A stretch of 39,826 nucleotides of DNA, from the NCBI GenBank assembly GCA_964345215.1, contig CAYFQH010000018.1, positions 1 through 39,826 on the forward strand, in the 5' to 3' direction. Within the stretch, counting starts at the first letter, position 1. Each line of letters opens with the position of its first letter. The notes beneath the pieces were generated by a model. That model was not told where the DNA came from, did not search any database, and worked only from the letters and a program-made list of their open reading frames with translations. The stretch comes from CAYFQH01 sp964345215 (GTDB lineage: Bacteria; Bacillota; Clostridia; Christensenellales; Aristaeellaceae). Shown piece by piece: positions 1 to 7,377 of this stretch. Made by a program: the position numbers and the translations under genes.

Positions 1-162
1 TTTTTCTTTTTTTTATTTTCTTTTGCTTGGCTTTCCTTTGTTTTACTGGGGTTTTATAGAGTATGCCAAAGATTTTGTATTTGCCTTCTTATGCTGCTTT
101 ATTAAAAAACAAGGCCATGCAATTTTTCCGGCCCTGTTTTTTAGATATTATCCTTTATTTGA
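1..162. other. Non-coding T-rich left edge
   Basis: This stretch lies downstream of the VWA-type pseudogene on the minus strand. It is T-rich and I see no convincing gene, RNA or strong hairpin in it. The plus-strand open frame crossing it is low-complexity and has no ribosome binding site. Confidence 0.5.
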
Positions 163-1008
163 TTATTGGGTTTCTTCCGATTTTTCTTCTCTTGCCAGTA
201 GCCCTACAAGGTATTTAAACTCTTCTTTATCGTTATCCCCGTTTATTGATGCTACGCTTTTTAGGCGATCAAGCACCTGTTGATAGCTGGCCTGCTCTTT
301 GTATTCACTATTTCGCAGCAACATACCTACCTGGGCAACCCCTGAGGCAAAGGCCATGTTATCAGACATGGTTTGGACCGGTACCCCTGTAAAAGGATAT
401 GATAATAGCTGACTCTTTTCGCTTTTTGCTTCTTTATAACGCAGGTTTACCGTTAGCTACTCATCACTGTTTTGGGCGTTATCCCCCTGGGTTTGGTACT
501 TGCTTTGGGGACTGTTCACTTTCAGTGTGCTGCTTGCTGGGATGATTTCGTATAGGGCCGTTACCTGGTGTCCGCTACCCACTTCGCCCCCATCCTTCCT
601 ATCATCGGCAAAGTCTCGAGCATGTAAAAGGCGGTTTTCATACCCAATTAATCTGTAACCCTCACCTTTTTCAGGATTAAAATCTACTTGAGTTTTCATA
701 TCCTTTGCCACGGTTAAAAAGGTGCCGCCTATTTCTTCTACAAGAGCTTTTCGAGCTTCATAAATGGTATCGATATATGCATAGTTTCCGTTGCCATGGT
801 CCGCCAAGGCTTAGGCTGTTATAACAAAGGCTTTTGGCCGGTTAAAGATGCTACCCTTTGATTTTTTCTTTTCTTTTTCTTCTTTATTGTTCTTTTGTTT
901 TTGCTGAGTTTCCCGTAAGACCTTTAAGGTTTCTTCTTCCAGGGTGTCACTAAAAGGCAGTTGATCCACCGCTTTTTTATATCGTTTGTTTATCTTATTC
1001 GGCTCCAT
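163..1008 (-). pseudogene. Broken YfbK-like von Willebrand factor A / DUF3520 protein
   Basis: The remains match the YfbK-type VWA protein family, which is often cotranscribed with an ECF sigma factor. The start is ATG after GGGAGG, 8 bases away, and gives a charged N-terminus (MEPNKINKRYKKAVDQ). The frame reaches the beginning of a hydrophobic segment (PKAFVITA) and hits TAA near 811. It resumes in the same frame directly at the family's post-VWA motif (LADHGNGNYAYID), so the transmembrane segment and the whole VWA domain (about 250-300 residues) are missing. A second in-frame stop, TAG near 454-456, separates NSDE from LTVNLRYKEA. The C-terminal motif FASGVAQVGMLLRNSEY follows and the gene ends at 163. 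The deletion and two stops make it non-functional, unless the assembly is wrong here, which the nearby N gap makes possible. The family assignment is from remembered motifs. Confidence 0.72.
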
Positions 1009-1471
1009 CATACATTCCTCCCAACTGTTTTTTAGTTGTTCCTTTCCCCGGGCCAGTCTCGTTCCAATGGTTCCTGCCGAAAGCGAGAGAATGCGGCTTA
1101 TTTCTTTGATGGCGTAGCCTTCATAAAAACACAAATGAATGAGAATTCTATATTTTTCATCCAATCCAGGCTGAGCACTGTCTCTAAAACATCATTTTCT
1201 TGCAGGGTTAGCACTTCAAGGTTTTCTGAAAGGGGGTTTTGCTTTTATGCCATCCCCTTTTAAGAAAATTTTTACACTTATTTATACACGCACGTATAAG
1301 TGAAGCCTTTTCATGCCCTTCGCTTTTAAAGCTGCCCTTATGCTCCAGATAACTAACAAAAGTATCCTGGGCAATATCCTGAGCATCCTGGATGCTTTTT
1401 AAATAAGAATAAGCCACCCGAACAACATTTTTCATATATTTTTCTACCAAGGTTTGAACATGCACATTCAC
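995..1471 (-). pseudogene. Frameshifted ECF RNA polymerase sigma factor
   Basis: Region 2 (VVRVAYSYLKSIQDAQDI, DTFVSYLEHKG) and region 4 (LIHLCFYEGYAIKEIS, GTIGTRLARGKEQL) of an ECF sigma-70 factor are both clear but lie in different frames. Three lesions explain this. One T appears to be missing from the CCCCCTTT run (plus-strand 1229-1236). A 5-bp tandem duplication ATCCA-ATCCA sits at 1159-1168. One A appears to be missing from the A6 run at 1028-1033. Correcting them gives one frame ending LKKQLGGMYDGAE at a stop at 995-997, overlapping the VWA gene start, as expected for a translationally coupled sigma/partner pair. The 5' end lies at the N gap; a GTG at 1471 or a start beyond the gap is possible. 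These may be real decay or poor sequence near a contig end. Confidence 0.72.
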
Positions 1472-1473
1472 TC

Positions 1474-1573
1474 NNNNNNNNNNNNNNNNNNNNNNNNNNN
1501 NNNNNNNNNNNNNNNNNNNNNNNNNNNNNNNNNNNNNNNNNNNNNNNNNNNNNNNNNNNNNNNNNNNNNNNNN
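1474..1573. other. 100-base run of N (assembly gap)
   Basis: Exactly 100 Ns, a conventional placeholder length rather than a measured gap. The seven bases before it (1467-1473) and after it (1574-1580) are identical, TTCACTC, as if two contig ends overlap. Joining them gives a normal sigma-gene 5' end. Confidence 0.95.
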
Positions 1574-1749
1574 TTCACTCATTTTTTATTTTAATGGCTA
1601 CATTCAGCCAAAATTGTCTTTTGCTGAGTTTTATGATATTGAACTCTCTTCACTTTCTATTATTTCTCTTTTCTTATATTATAGTAATTTTTTTGTGCAC
1701 ATCCCGGCAAAAGCAAACACGACCGCCTGATGCCCAGCCCTTTATACGT

Positions 1750-1786
1750 AAAAAAAAAGGCTGTAGTTTGTCGCCTACAGCCTTTT
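1750..1786 (-). terminator. Rho-independent terminator of the peptidoglycan-binding gene
   Basis: On the minus strand AAAAGGCTGTAG and CTACAGCCTTTT form a perfect 12-bp stem around an 8-base loop, followed by a run of T. It lies just after the stop of the gene ending at 1797. Confidence 0.85.
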
Positions 1787-1796
1787 GAAAACTTAC

Positions 1797-3395
1797 TTAC
1801 CAGGTGGCTTTAGAAGCCTTACCAACCATGTTTTGGTGTTCGCTATCTACCTTATCGGTTCCGTGGGTTTTGCTGCCTTCAAAGTGAATACAGAAGTGAC
1901 CCTTTAAATTATTGTCAGAAATGGTATCATCCCCGTGGCCCATACCGTTCATGGAAGCGGCGTATACGTGGCCATTATACTGAATCAAAATGGCCCTGCG
2001 CCTCCAGCTCCATTTTCCGCCATAAATATCTTTCATTTTTTCTGAATCTTCGGTGGTCAGCGGCTCTACATCCATATGGTTACCGCCAGACCAACGCTTG
2101 GCTTTAAAGGTTTTGCCGCTGGCTACATCCTTTATAGTAAAGGAGGCCCCTTTAGGAATGGCTGTGTTTCCGCCATTAAACCAATTCAAGGTTTCAGTCG
2201 TGTACTTTCCTGCGTTATCGCTGCTGCCACCACCGCTGCTACTTCCGTTGTTTTTAACAGTAGCGCTGGTGTCGGAAGGTTTTTCTCCAAACAAAAGGGT
2301 AATGGTTGTTGTACCAGCAATCCCATCCTGACTCATCCCCTTTGATTTTTGGAAGGCCTTTACGGCCTTTTCTGTTCCATCGCCGAACGAGCCGTCTATT
2401 TTTCCGCTGTAGTAGCCTTTTAAAGCCAGGGCTTGCTGCAACTTTTTAACGTAGGTGCCGCTGTCGCCAACCTTACTGGTTCCAGGGGTAGAACCAATGC
2501 TGCGAATATTACTGATATTGCCCAGGTTGCTTGCGTTTTCTTTTTCTGTCTTTTTTTCACTTGCAGTGGTACTTTCGTTGGTTTTTCCGCCGGTGGTGGC
2601 GCTTGTATCTGAAGGTTTTTCACCAAAAAGCAACGTAATGGTTACAGTACCTGCAACCCCGTCTTGGCTCATACCCTGGTCTTTTTGAAAGGCTTTTACC
2701 GCGTCTTCTGTGCCTTGGCCAAATACGCCATCGGCTTTACCCGGGGTATACCCTTTCATAATCAGTGCCTGCTGGAGTTTTTTGACGTAAACCCCCTTGT
2801 CGCCTAGCTTACTGGTCCCAGGGGTGGACCCTAAATCGGCAATGCTGCCGGCGGTGCCTGTGCTCTGGGTTTCGCTGCTAGCATCACTGCCCTTAAGGGC
2901 TTTAAATGTGGCAGGGCCTGCAATCCCATCTGCCTTCAAACCGTTTTTTTGCTGAAAAACCTTTAAGGCTGCTTCTGTGCCATCGCCAAATACCCCGTCA
3001 ACTTTGCCGTTAAAAAAACCTGACCTTTTTAATCCCTGCTGTAGCTTTTTAACCTGGGAGCCTTTGCTGCCGTTACGCAGGTTTCCATCGCTGGTGCTTT
3101 GGCTGACTGAGACAGCACCTGAGGTTTTAATGTATTCTTTCATCACGTAGCCTGTATAGTTATCAAACTCAACTTTATACCAATCATCGCTCACATCTAA
3201 GATGGTCAGCTGGTCGCCTCGTTTTAGCTCAACCATTACAATAGAATCTTGAGATTTACGGCTGCGAAGCTTTAAGCTCCCAGCATTGACGGTTCCTTTT
3301 TGCTCCCCCAGAGCTGTAAAGGGCAATACCGCCATGATTCCCGTTAGTACAAATATAAATAGAAGATTTCTTTTTGCTTTCAACGCTGTTTTCAT
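1797..3395 (-). CDS. Secreted SH3b / triple peptidoglycan-binding protein with a His/Cys C-terminal domain
   Basis: A 532-residue exported cell-wall protein. The start is the second of two ATGs because AAGGAG lies 7 bases before it. It opens with a signal peptide (KAKRNLLFIFVLTGIMAVLP, then TALGEQ). Next come a bacterial SH3 domain (about residues 33-90, SLKLRSRKS...DDWYKVEF...GYV) and three PG_binding_1 repeats (about 103-165, 190-255 and 320-385; each with VKKLQQ, DGVFGDGTE-like and FQ...DGIAG motifs). A Gly/Ser linker leads to a C-terminal domain (about 410-532). Repeats 2 and 3 and their linkers are almost identical. The C-terminal domain carries RRAILIQYNGHVYAASMNGM and GHFCIHFEGSKTHG. 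I recall this domain on other clostridial wall proteins without a settled function; its His...His-x-Cys spacing resembles L,D-transpeptidases, but this is inference. It is transcribed alone, divergently from the 711-residue gene. Confidence 0.85.
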   Translation of the reverse strand: MKTALKAKRNLLFIFVLTGIMAVLPFTALGEQKGTVNAGSLKLRSRKSQDSIVMVELKRGDQLTILDVSDDWYKVEFDNYTGYVMKEYIKTSGAVSVSQSTSDGNLRNGSKGSQVKKLQQGLKRSGFFNGKVDGVFGDGTEAALKVFQQKNGLKADGIAGPATFKALKGSDASSETQSTGTAGSIADLGSTPGTSKLGDKGVYVKKLQQALIMKGYTPGKADGVFGQGTEDAVKAFQKDQGMSQDGVAGTVTITLLFGEKPSDTSATTGGKTNESTTASEKKTEKENASNLGNISNIRSIGSTPGTSKVGDSGTYVKKLQQALALKGYYSGKIDGSFGDGTEKAVKAFQKSKGMSQDGIAGTTTITLLFGEKPSDTSATVKNNGSSSGGGSSDNAGKYTTETLNWFNGGNTAIPKGASFTIKDVASGKTFKAKRWSGGNHMDVEPLTTEDSEKMKDIYGGKWSWRRRAILIQYNGHVYAASMNGMGHGDDTISDNNLKGHFCIHFEGSKTHGTDKVDSEHQNMVGKASKATW

Positions 3396-3479
3396 CATTG
3401 TTCTCCTTGTTAATAAAATAGCCGATAAAACTTTCATTTTTAAACAAAGGCATACGGTCAGCTTCAATAATACAGCACC

Positions 3480-3508
3480 AATATATTACAAATTTGTTAA
3501 TAAGTCAA
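3480..3508 (-). promoter_or_regulatory. Sigma-A-type promoter of the peptidoglycan-binding gene
   Basis: On the minus strand, TTGACT (3508-3503) and TATATT (3485-3480) are separated by 17 bases, close to the vegetative consensus, about 85 bases upstream of the chosen start. Confidence 0.7.
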
Positions 3509-3576
3509 GCGTATTTTTAATATTTTTATTTCTTTTTTGCAATTTTTGTTACGAACTTCATTTTTTCAATTTATCC

Positions 3577-3605
3577 TTGACGGACTTGTGTGGCAACGGT
3601 AAACT
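3577..3605 (+). promoter_or_regulatory. Sigma-A-type promoter of the 711-residue gene
   Basis: TTGACG, a 17-base spacer and TAAACT lie about 40 bases upstream of the start codon at 3645. GGAGGAT directly precedes the ATG and supplies the ribosome binding site. Confidence 0.65.
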
Positions 3606-3644
3606 ATTAATAGAGATAAAATACTACACATAACGGAGGATCTT

Positions 3645-5780
3645 ATGCCCGACTTAAATCAGGTTAACATTGCATACATAGAAGAAGACCCCCATGATAA
3701 AAACCTTTTTCGCCTGCAAATACTATGTAACGAAAATGGCATTTATACTAAAAAAGATCAAACACAAGCCTTTCCTGACCAGGGCTTTTTGCGGGTGGTA
3801 CCCGACAAAAAAGAAAAAACATCTTTCAAAAATCGTTTACGAAAAATGCTACCCCTTTGCGCAGTTCACCTTTCCGGCTCTGATGAGGATAAAAGTAAGT
3901 TGCGCCCCAACCGCAATTACGCCCCCAGCGAAAATGAACACAACCAGTTTGTCATCTATTCCGATGCCATTTCTGCCTTGCCCAAAGATTTAATATATGA
4001 AGTGATTACCATTCCTTTAAACGAGAAAATACCTGATGCCTTAGAAAACATTCGTTTTTTAACGCCCAAGGGCTACATTCAGCGGGGCAGCAGCTGGTAT
4101 GGGCCTTTTATAACCTCTCCAAAAAAATTGCACAAAAAAATAGAGCGCCCCAGCTCTCAAAGCCTGTTTAGCACCCTGTTATTTCAAGATAAGCAACATC
4201 TTTTTTATTATCCTCCCCTGGAAAACCTGGTGGATGATGTAAAAGAAACCATACCCATTGGCAAGGCCCTGCAGATTTTTGACGAGGGTTTGGATTTTGA
4301 TGAGCAACTGGCCAGTTTTTCCCACTCTCTTGGGCAAAGCGCTAACTTGCTAAAGGAACCTAACAAAAACCTCTCGGCCTCTGCAGTGCCGCTAAAGGCC
4401 GCCGTGCCAGGCAGCGGCACCCCTTTGTATGCGCGGATTTCTTCCAAGAGGGAAGCGGTAAAGGGCGAATCTTTTAACCAGGTGGTCATAAACAAGCTAT
4501 CCAGCCCTGCACCGTCTTCTCCAGTACCCATCCCAAACAAGGGGAGCAGTGTCCCTTTGCTGGATGCCTTGGCCAAAGACAGCGCCCAGCTTTTGACCCA
4601 TTTAAAAGACTTATCAGCCTTGCCAAGCTTTAAAAATACCGTAAAAAAGCTTCTGGCCCAATCCCCCCTAAGCCAATGGGAAGACTTTAGCCACAAGGCC
4701 CTTTCTTATCAGCTGGAGAGCCTTGAAGCCGAGCGCCTGTCCCTGGTTTTACAGCTTGAAAAAGCAAAGGAGAACCTGGAGCAGTTCACCAAAGATGCGA
4801 TTAATAAAAATCAGAAAACCCAAGAAGAGGCTCTTGATACCTTGAAGCTGGAAATTAAGAAACTTTCGGCCGAAAAAGAAGCCCTTTTGGCTTTTGAAAA
4901 TGATTTTTTGCAAAAAGTAAAGGAAGACCTGGGTAAAAAATTTTTACCCTATTTAAGCAATAGCCCTACTGCCCTTTATCAGCTGCCGGGCGAAAGCTAT
5001 CCTTTTTCCCACATCCTTCACCATGTACATTTTTACTTGCAAAATGTGGGCTATCTAATTTCTAAAAATCAAACAGCCACCCTTTTGCTGGCCATGGCCC
5101 AAAGTCAAAAAGTGACCTTGGTTCACCCGGATTTAAGTTTTTCCCGGGCATTTTTTCAAGACTTTTTAAAAGCCCTTTCTCTAGAAAAATGTCTAATTAC
5201 CCGAAACAATCCTAATATCCCTCTTCTGCTTCCCCCTCCTGTGGAAAAAGGTTCTCCTTTTTTCATCCTCTACCCCGAAATGATTTTAGAGCAAACAGAG
5301 GAATATGTTTTTTCTATTTATTTTAGTACAGGCAGCCCAGATGAAAGTGCCCAAGTTTTAACACACGTTGAGCCCTGGCCCTTGTTTTTTTTAGATTTTA
5401 CCGTTGATTACCAGCAACAGCTGGTAAACCACTCCCCCTCTAATCTCCTGCCTCTTTCCCTTAACACATGGCGCAGCTGGGTTAAGGGCGAAACAGTTTT
5501 TTCAGACCAGCTGCAAGCATTGCTTAAGCAAATATCTGCCTTTGCTTTTGATTCACCCTTTCCCTTTGGTTATATCCAAAAGATTGTTTCCTTTGTTTCT
5601 GCTACTGCCAACCAGTTGAGCCTAGGGGTAGCCGGGGCCTTGGATATGGGCCTGTGCCTGTTTTTCATTCCCTTTGTGTTAGCTCAAAAAAAAGGCCCTC
5701 ATCAAGAAATTCTTTTGTTTTTAAAAGGTTTTCCTTCAGCTAAAAACCTTTACAGCCATTTTACTGCAAATGCAAAGTAA
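3645..5780 (+). CDS. 711-residue protein: N-terminal domain, coiled coil, degenerate McrB-like AAA+ domain
   Basis: No named gene recognised. Residues 1-120 form a discrete domain (GFLRVVPDKKEKTSFKNRLR, LRPNRNYAP, NQFVIYSDAISALP). A low-complexity Ser/Pro linker (about 235-305) follows, then a coiled coil at about 350-425 (LESLEAERLSLVLQLEKAKE). Residues 470-711 can be laid motif by motif over McrB-like AAA+ ATPases. LVHPDLSFSRAFF stands where the Walker A loop should be, ILYPEMILEQTEEY where the Walker B LDEAN motif should be, and FFLDFTVDYQ where sensor 1 should be. SPSNLLPLS aligns with the SPRLLDR region and ALDMGLCLFFIPFV with the C-terminal helix. The Walker A Gly/Lys/Thr and Walker B Asp are all absent, so it would be a non-hydrolysing pseudo-ATPase. 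It stands alone: divergent promoter upstream, terminator directly downstream, no partner in the window. AAA+ ancestry is inference; the coiled coil is visible. Confidence 0.8.
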   Translation: MPDLNQVNIAYIEEDPHDKNLFRLQILCNENGIYTKKDQTQAFPDQGFLRVVPDKKEKTSFKNRLRKMLPLCAVHLSGSDEDKSKLRPNRNYAPSENEHNQFVIYSDAISALPKDLIYEVITIPLNEKIPDALENIRFLTPKGYIQRGSSWYGPFITSPKKLHKKIERPSSQSLFSTLLFQDKQHLFYYPPLENLVDDVKETIPIGKALQIFDEGLDFDEQLASFSHSLGQSANLLKEPNKNLSASAVPLKAAVPGSGTPLYARISSKREAVKGESFNQVVINKLSSPAPSSPVPIPNKGSSVPLLDALAKDSAQLLTHLKDLSALPSFKNTVKKLLAQSPLSQWEDFSHKALSYQLESLEAERLSLVLQLEKAKENLEQFTKDAINKNQKTQEEALDTLKLEIKKLSAEKEALLAFENDFLQKVKEDLGKKFLPYLSNSPTALYQLPGESYPFSHILHHVHFYLQNVGYLISKNQTATLLLAMAQSQKVTLVHPDLSFSRAFFQDFLKALSLEKCLITRNNPNIPLLLPPPVEKGSPFFILYPEMILEQTEEYVFSIYFSTGSPDESAQVLTHVEPWPLFFLDFTVDYQQQLVNHSPSNLLPLSLNTWRSWVKGETVFSDQLQALLKQISAFAFDSPFPFGYIQKIVSFVSATANQLSLGVAGALDMGLCLFFIPFVLAQKKGPHQEILLFLKGFPSAKNLYSHFTANAK

Positions 5781-5782
5781 AA

Positions 5783-5810
5783 TAAAAAAAGAGCATATTG
5801 CTCTTTTTTT
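5783..5810. terminator. Bidirectional terminator between the 711-residue gene and rsfS
   Basis: AAAAAAAGAGCA and TGCTCTTTTTTT form a 12-bp stem with a 3-base loop. A-run and T-run flanks let it work for both converging genes; it overlaps the rsfS stop codon. Confidence 0.85.
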
Positions 5811-6177
5811 ATTCCTCTTTTTCTGTCTCCGGCAGCAGTTGGTTGGTCCCGTCATCCCACAAGCGCTCTAAGTGATAAAATTCCCGTTGTTCATAATGAA
5901 AAATATGTACAATCACTTCATTGTAATCTAATATAATCCAGCGGCCCTCCTGGTGCCCTTCCCGCCTGCGCAGCTGATAGCCGGCCTTTGCCATGGCCTC
6001 ATCTACATCATTGGCCAGGCTTTTGACCTGTACCGATGAGCGGCCCGAGGCAATCACCAGGGCTTCAGTAATAACCGTTAAACCGGATACATTCAAGGCA
6101 ATAATATCCTGTCCCTTTTTTCTGTCTAATATGTTACGGGCTGTTTCCACCATTTGTTGTACTTTTTTTTCTTGCAA
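5809..6177 (-). CDS. rsfS: Ribosomal silencing factor RsfS (YbeB/Iojap)
   Basis: RsfS binds ribosomal protein L14 and blocks subunit joining, damping translation when nutrients are short. The family signature is visible: KKGQDIIALNVSGL, then SGRSSVQVKSLANDV, then GRWIILDYNEVIVHIF and FYHLERLW. I chose the TTG at 6177 because AAAGGAAG lies 8 bases upstream and the protein (122 residues) then matches the usual length. A longer in-frame TTG start at 6207 overlaps the upstream gene but has no ribosome binding site. The acidic tail (LLPETEKEE) is short. It is cotranscribed with the upstream nadD-yqeK fusion, a common neighbour pair in Firmicutes. Confidence 0.93.
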   Translation of the reverse strand: MQEKKVQQMVETARNILDRKKGQDIIALNVSGLTVITEALVIASGRSSVQVKSLANDVDEAMAKAGYQLRRREGHQEGRWIILDYNEVIVHIFHYEQREFYHLERLWDDGTNQLLPETEKEE

Positions 6178-6194
6178 ATTTTTTTCTTCCTTTC

Positions 6195-7355
6195 TTATCT
6201 TAGCCAATTCATCATTTTATATATTGTGGGCTCAATTTCTTTCCCTCTGGCCAGCATACTTGCTACAGCACCTTCCAAGCTGATAGATAGGGCTTGCTTT
6301 AAATCCTTTTGAGCCATTTTCGCAATTTTTTTTGATTCTTCCGTTTCCCCTCGCATAGGTTCAATACCATCGGCTATAAAAATGATGATCTCTAAATCCG
6401 TCATGGGTACTGTGCCAATGGTATGGTAAGCGATAGCATTTAAAACTTCTTCATCCTGTACATGAAAAGCTTGTTGGGCCAGGCTGGCCCCTGCAAAGCC
6501 GTGGAGCAGAGATGGGGCGTTCCATACCCGCGCAGATAATTGGGCCTGACAGTTTTTCAAAAGCTTTTGCATCTGCTCTAAGGTTTTCTCCTTGGCGCAG
6601 TCGTGTAAAAGCCCAGCCAAAGCCCCTTGCTCTAATGGTACCCCATGTGTTTTGGCAAGGGCCATGGCCGTGGCCATGGTCGACAGGCTGTGAGCCAGCC
6701 GATAAGGCCCAAGGTGAAGGGCTAAATGGTTTAAATACCCCTGGCCCAGCTCTTTAAAAGGAGAAGGGAACCCATATAAGCCCAAGGTATAAATATACCC
6801 TGCCACCTGCCCCGGCAAAGAGGGCGACATTTTTCCTGATGACAGTTGCCTGCGGATATGGGTTGAGGAGGTTTCTTCCAAAGGCATGTCTATATAAGAA
6901 AAACGGATTCCCTTAGCCCTTAATTCCTCCTCATTGAGAGCGATTCGTTCCTTTGTTCTGGGTGCCACCAAAAAATGGCACAGGCTGTATACCACTTCAG
7001 CTTCCTTCCAGCTTTCAAGCTGAGACAAGGTATCTTGGCCGATAATAAAATAAATTTCTGCCTCAGGGTATCGATGCTTAAACCAACGCAGGGTATCTAC
7101 CGTATAGCTGGTGCCTCGGCGCAGCACTTCAATATCGCTAACAACAAAGTTTTTTTCGTTAACCGTGGCCAACTTGGTCATTTCAAGCCGTGCCTGGTCT
7201 GAAATGTTTTTCAAAGCCTTATGGGGCGGATTGGCCGTGGGAATAAAAACAACCTGGTCTAAACCAAATTGTTTTAAGGCTTCACGGCCAATGTTCATGT
7301 GCCTTTGGTGAATAGGGTCAAAACTCCCGCCAAAAAGTCCTAGTTTTTTTATCAA
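6195..7355 (-). CDS. nadD: Nicotinate-nucleotide adenylyltransferase fused to YqeK-type HD phosphohydrolase
   Basis: Two enzymes in one 386-residue chain. Residues 1-195 are NadD, which joins ATP and nicotinate mononucleotide in NAD synthesis (GLFGGSFDPIH, PTANPPHK, ISTHIR-type motif SSTHIRRQL). Residues 200-386 are an HD hydrolase of the YqeK type, a family known to cleave diadenosine tetraphosphate symmetrically (HSLSTMATAMALAK, AGLLHDCAKEK, AYHTIGTVPMTDLEIIIFIADGIEP). In most Firmicutes these are two adjacent genes; here there is no stop between them. The nucleotidyltransferase HxGH motif reads HQRH, with Arg (AGG) for the conserved Gly at residue 18. The start is TTG after AAGGAG (11-base spacing). 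The 3' end runs a few bases beyond the rsfS ribosome binding site, suggesting coupling. Confidence 0.93.
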   Translation of the reverse strand: MIKKLGLFGGSFDPIHQRHMNIGREALKQFGLDQVVFIPTANPPHKALKNISDQARLEMTKLATVNEKNFVVSDIEVLRRGTSYTVDTLRWFKHRYPEAEIYFIIGQDTLSQLESWKEAEVVYSLCHFLVAPRTKERIALNEEELRAKGIRFSYIDMPLEETSSTHIRRQLSSGKMSPSLPGQVAGYIYTLGLYGFPSPFKELGQGYLNHLALHLGPYRLAHSLSTMATAMALAKTHGVPLEQGALAGLLHDCAKEKTLEQMQKLLKNCQAQLSARVWNAPSLLHGFAGASLAQQAFHVQDEEVLNAIAYHTIGTVPMTDLEIIIFIADGIEPMRGETEESKKIAKMAQKDLKQALSISLEGAVASMLARGKEIEPTIYKMMNWLR

Positions 7356-7377
7356 TGCGGCTTTTGCTCCTTACGTT

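Noticed and set aside
454..456. In-frame TAG in the VWA gene as possible pyrrolysine or other recoding
   Set aside because: The same gene also has a TAA at a large deletion and lies beside frameshifts, so ordinary decay or sequence error explains it better. No pyrrolysine genes are in the window.
4208..4696. 162-codon frame on the minus strand inside the 711-residue gene
   Set aside because: It is the antisense shadow of a Ser/Pro-rich coding stretch and has no ribosome binding site or recognisable motif.
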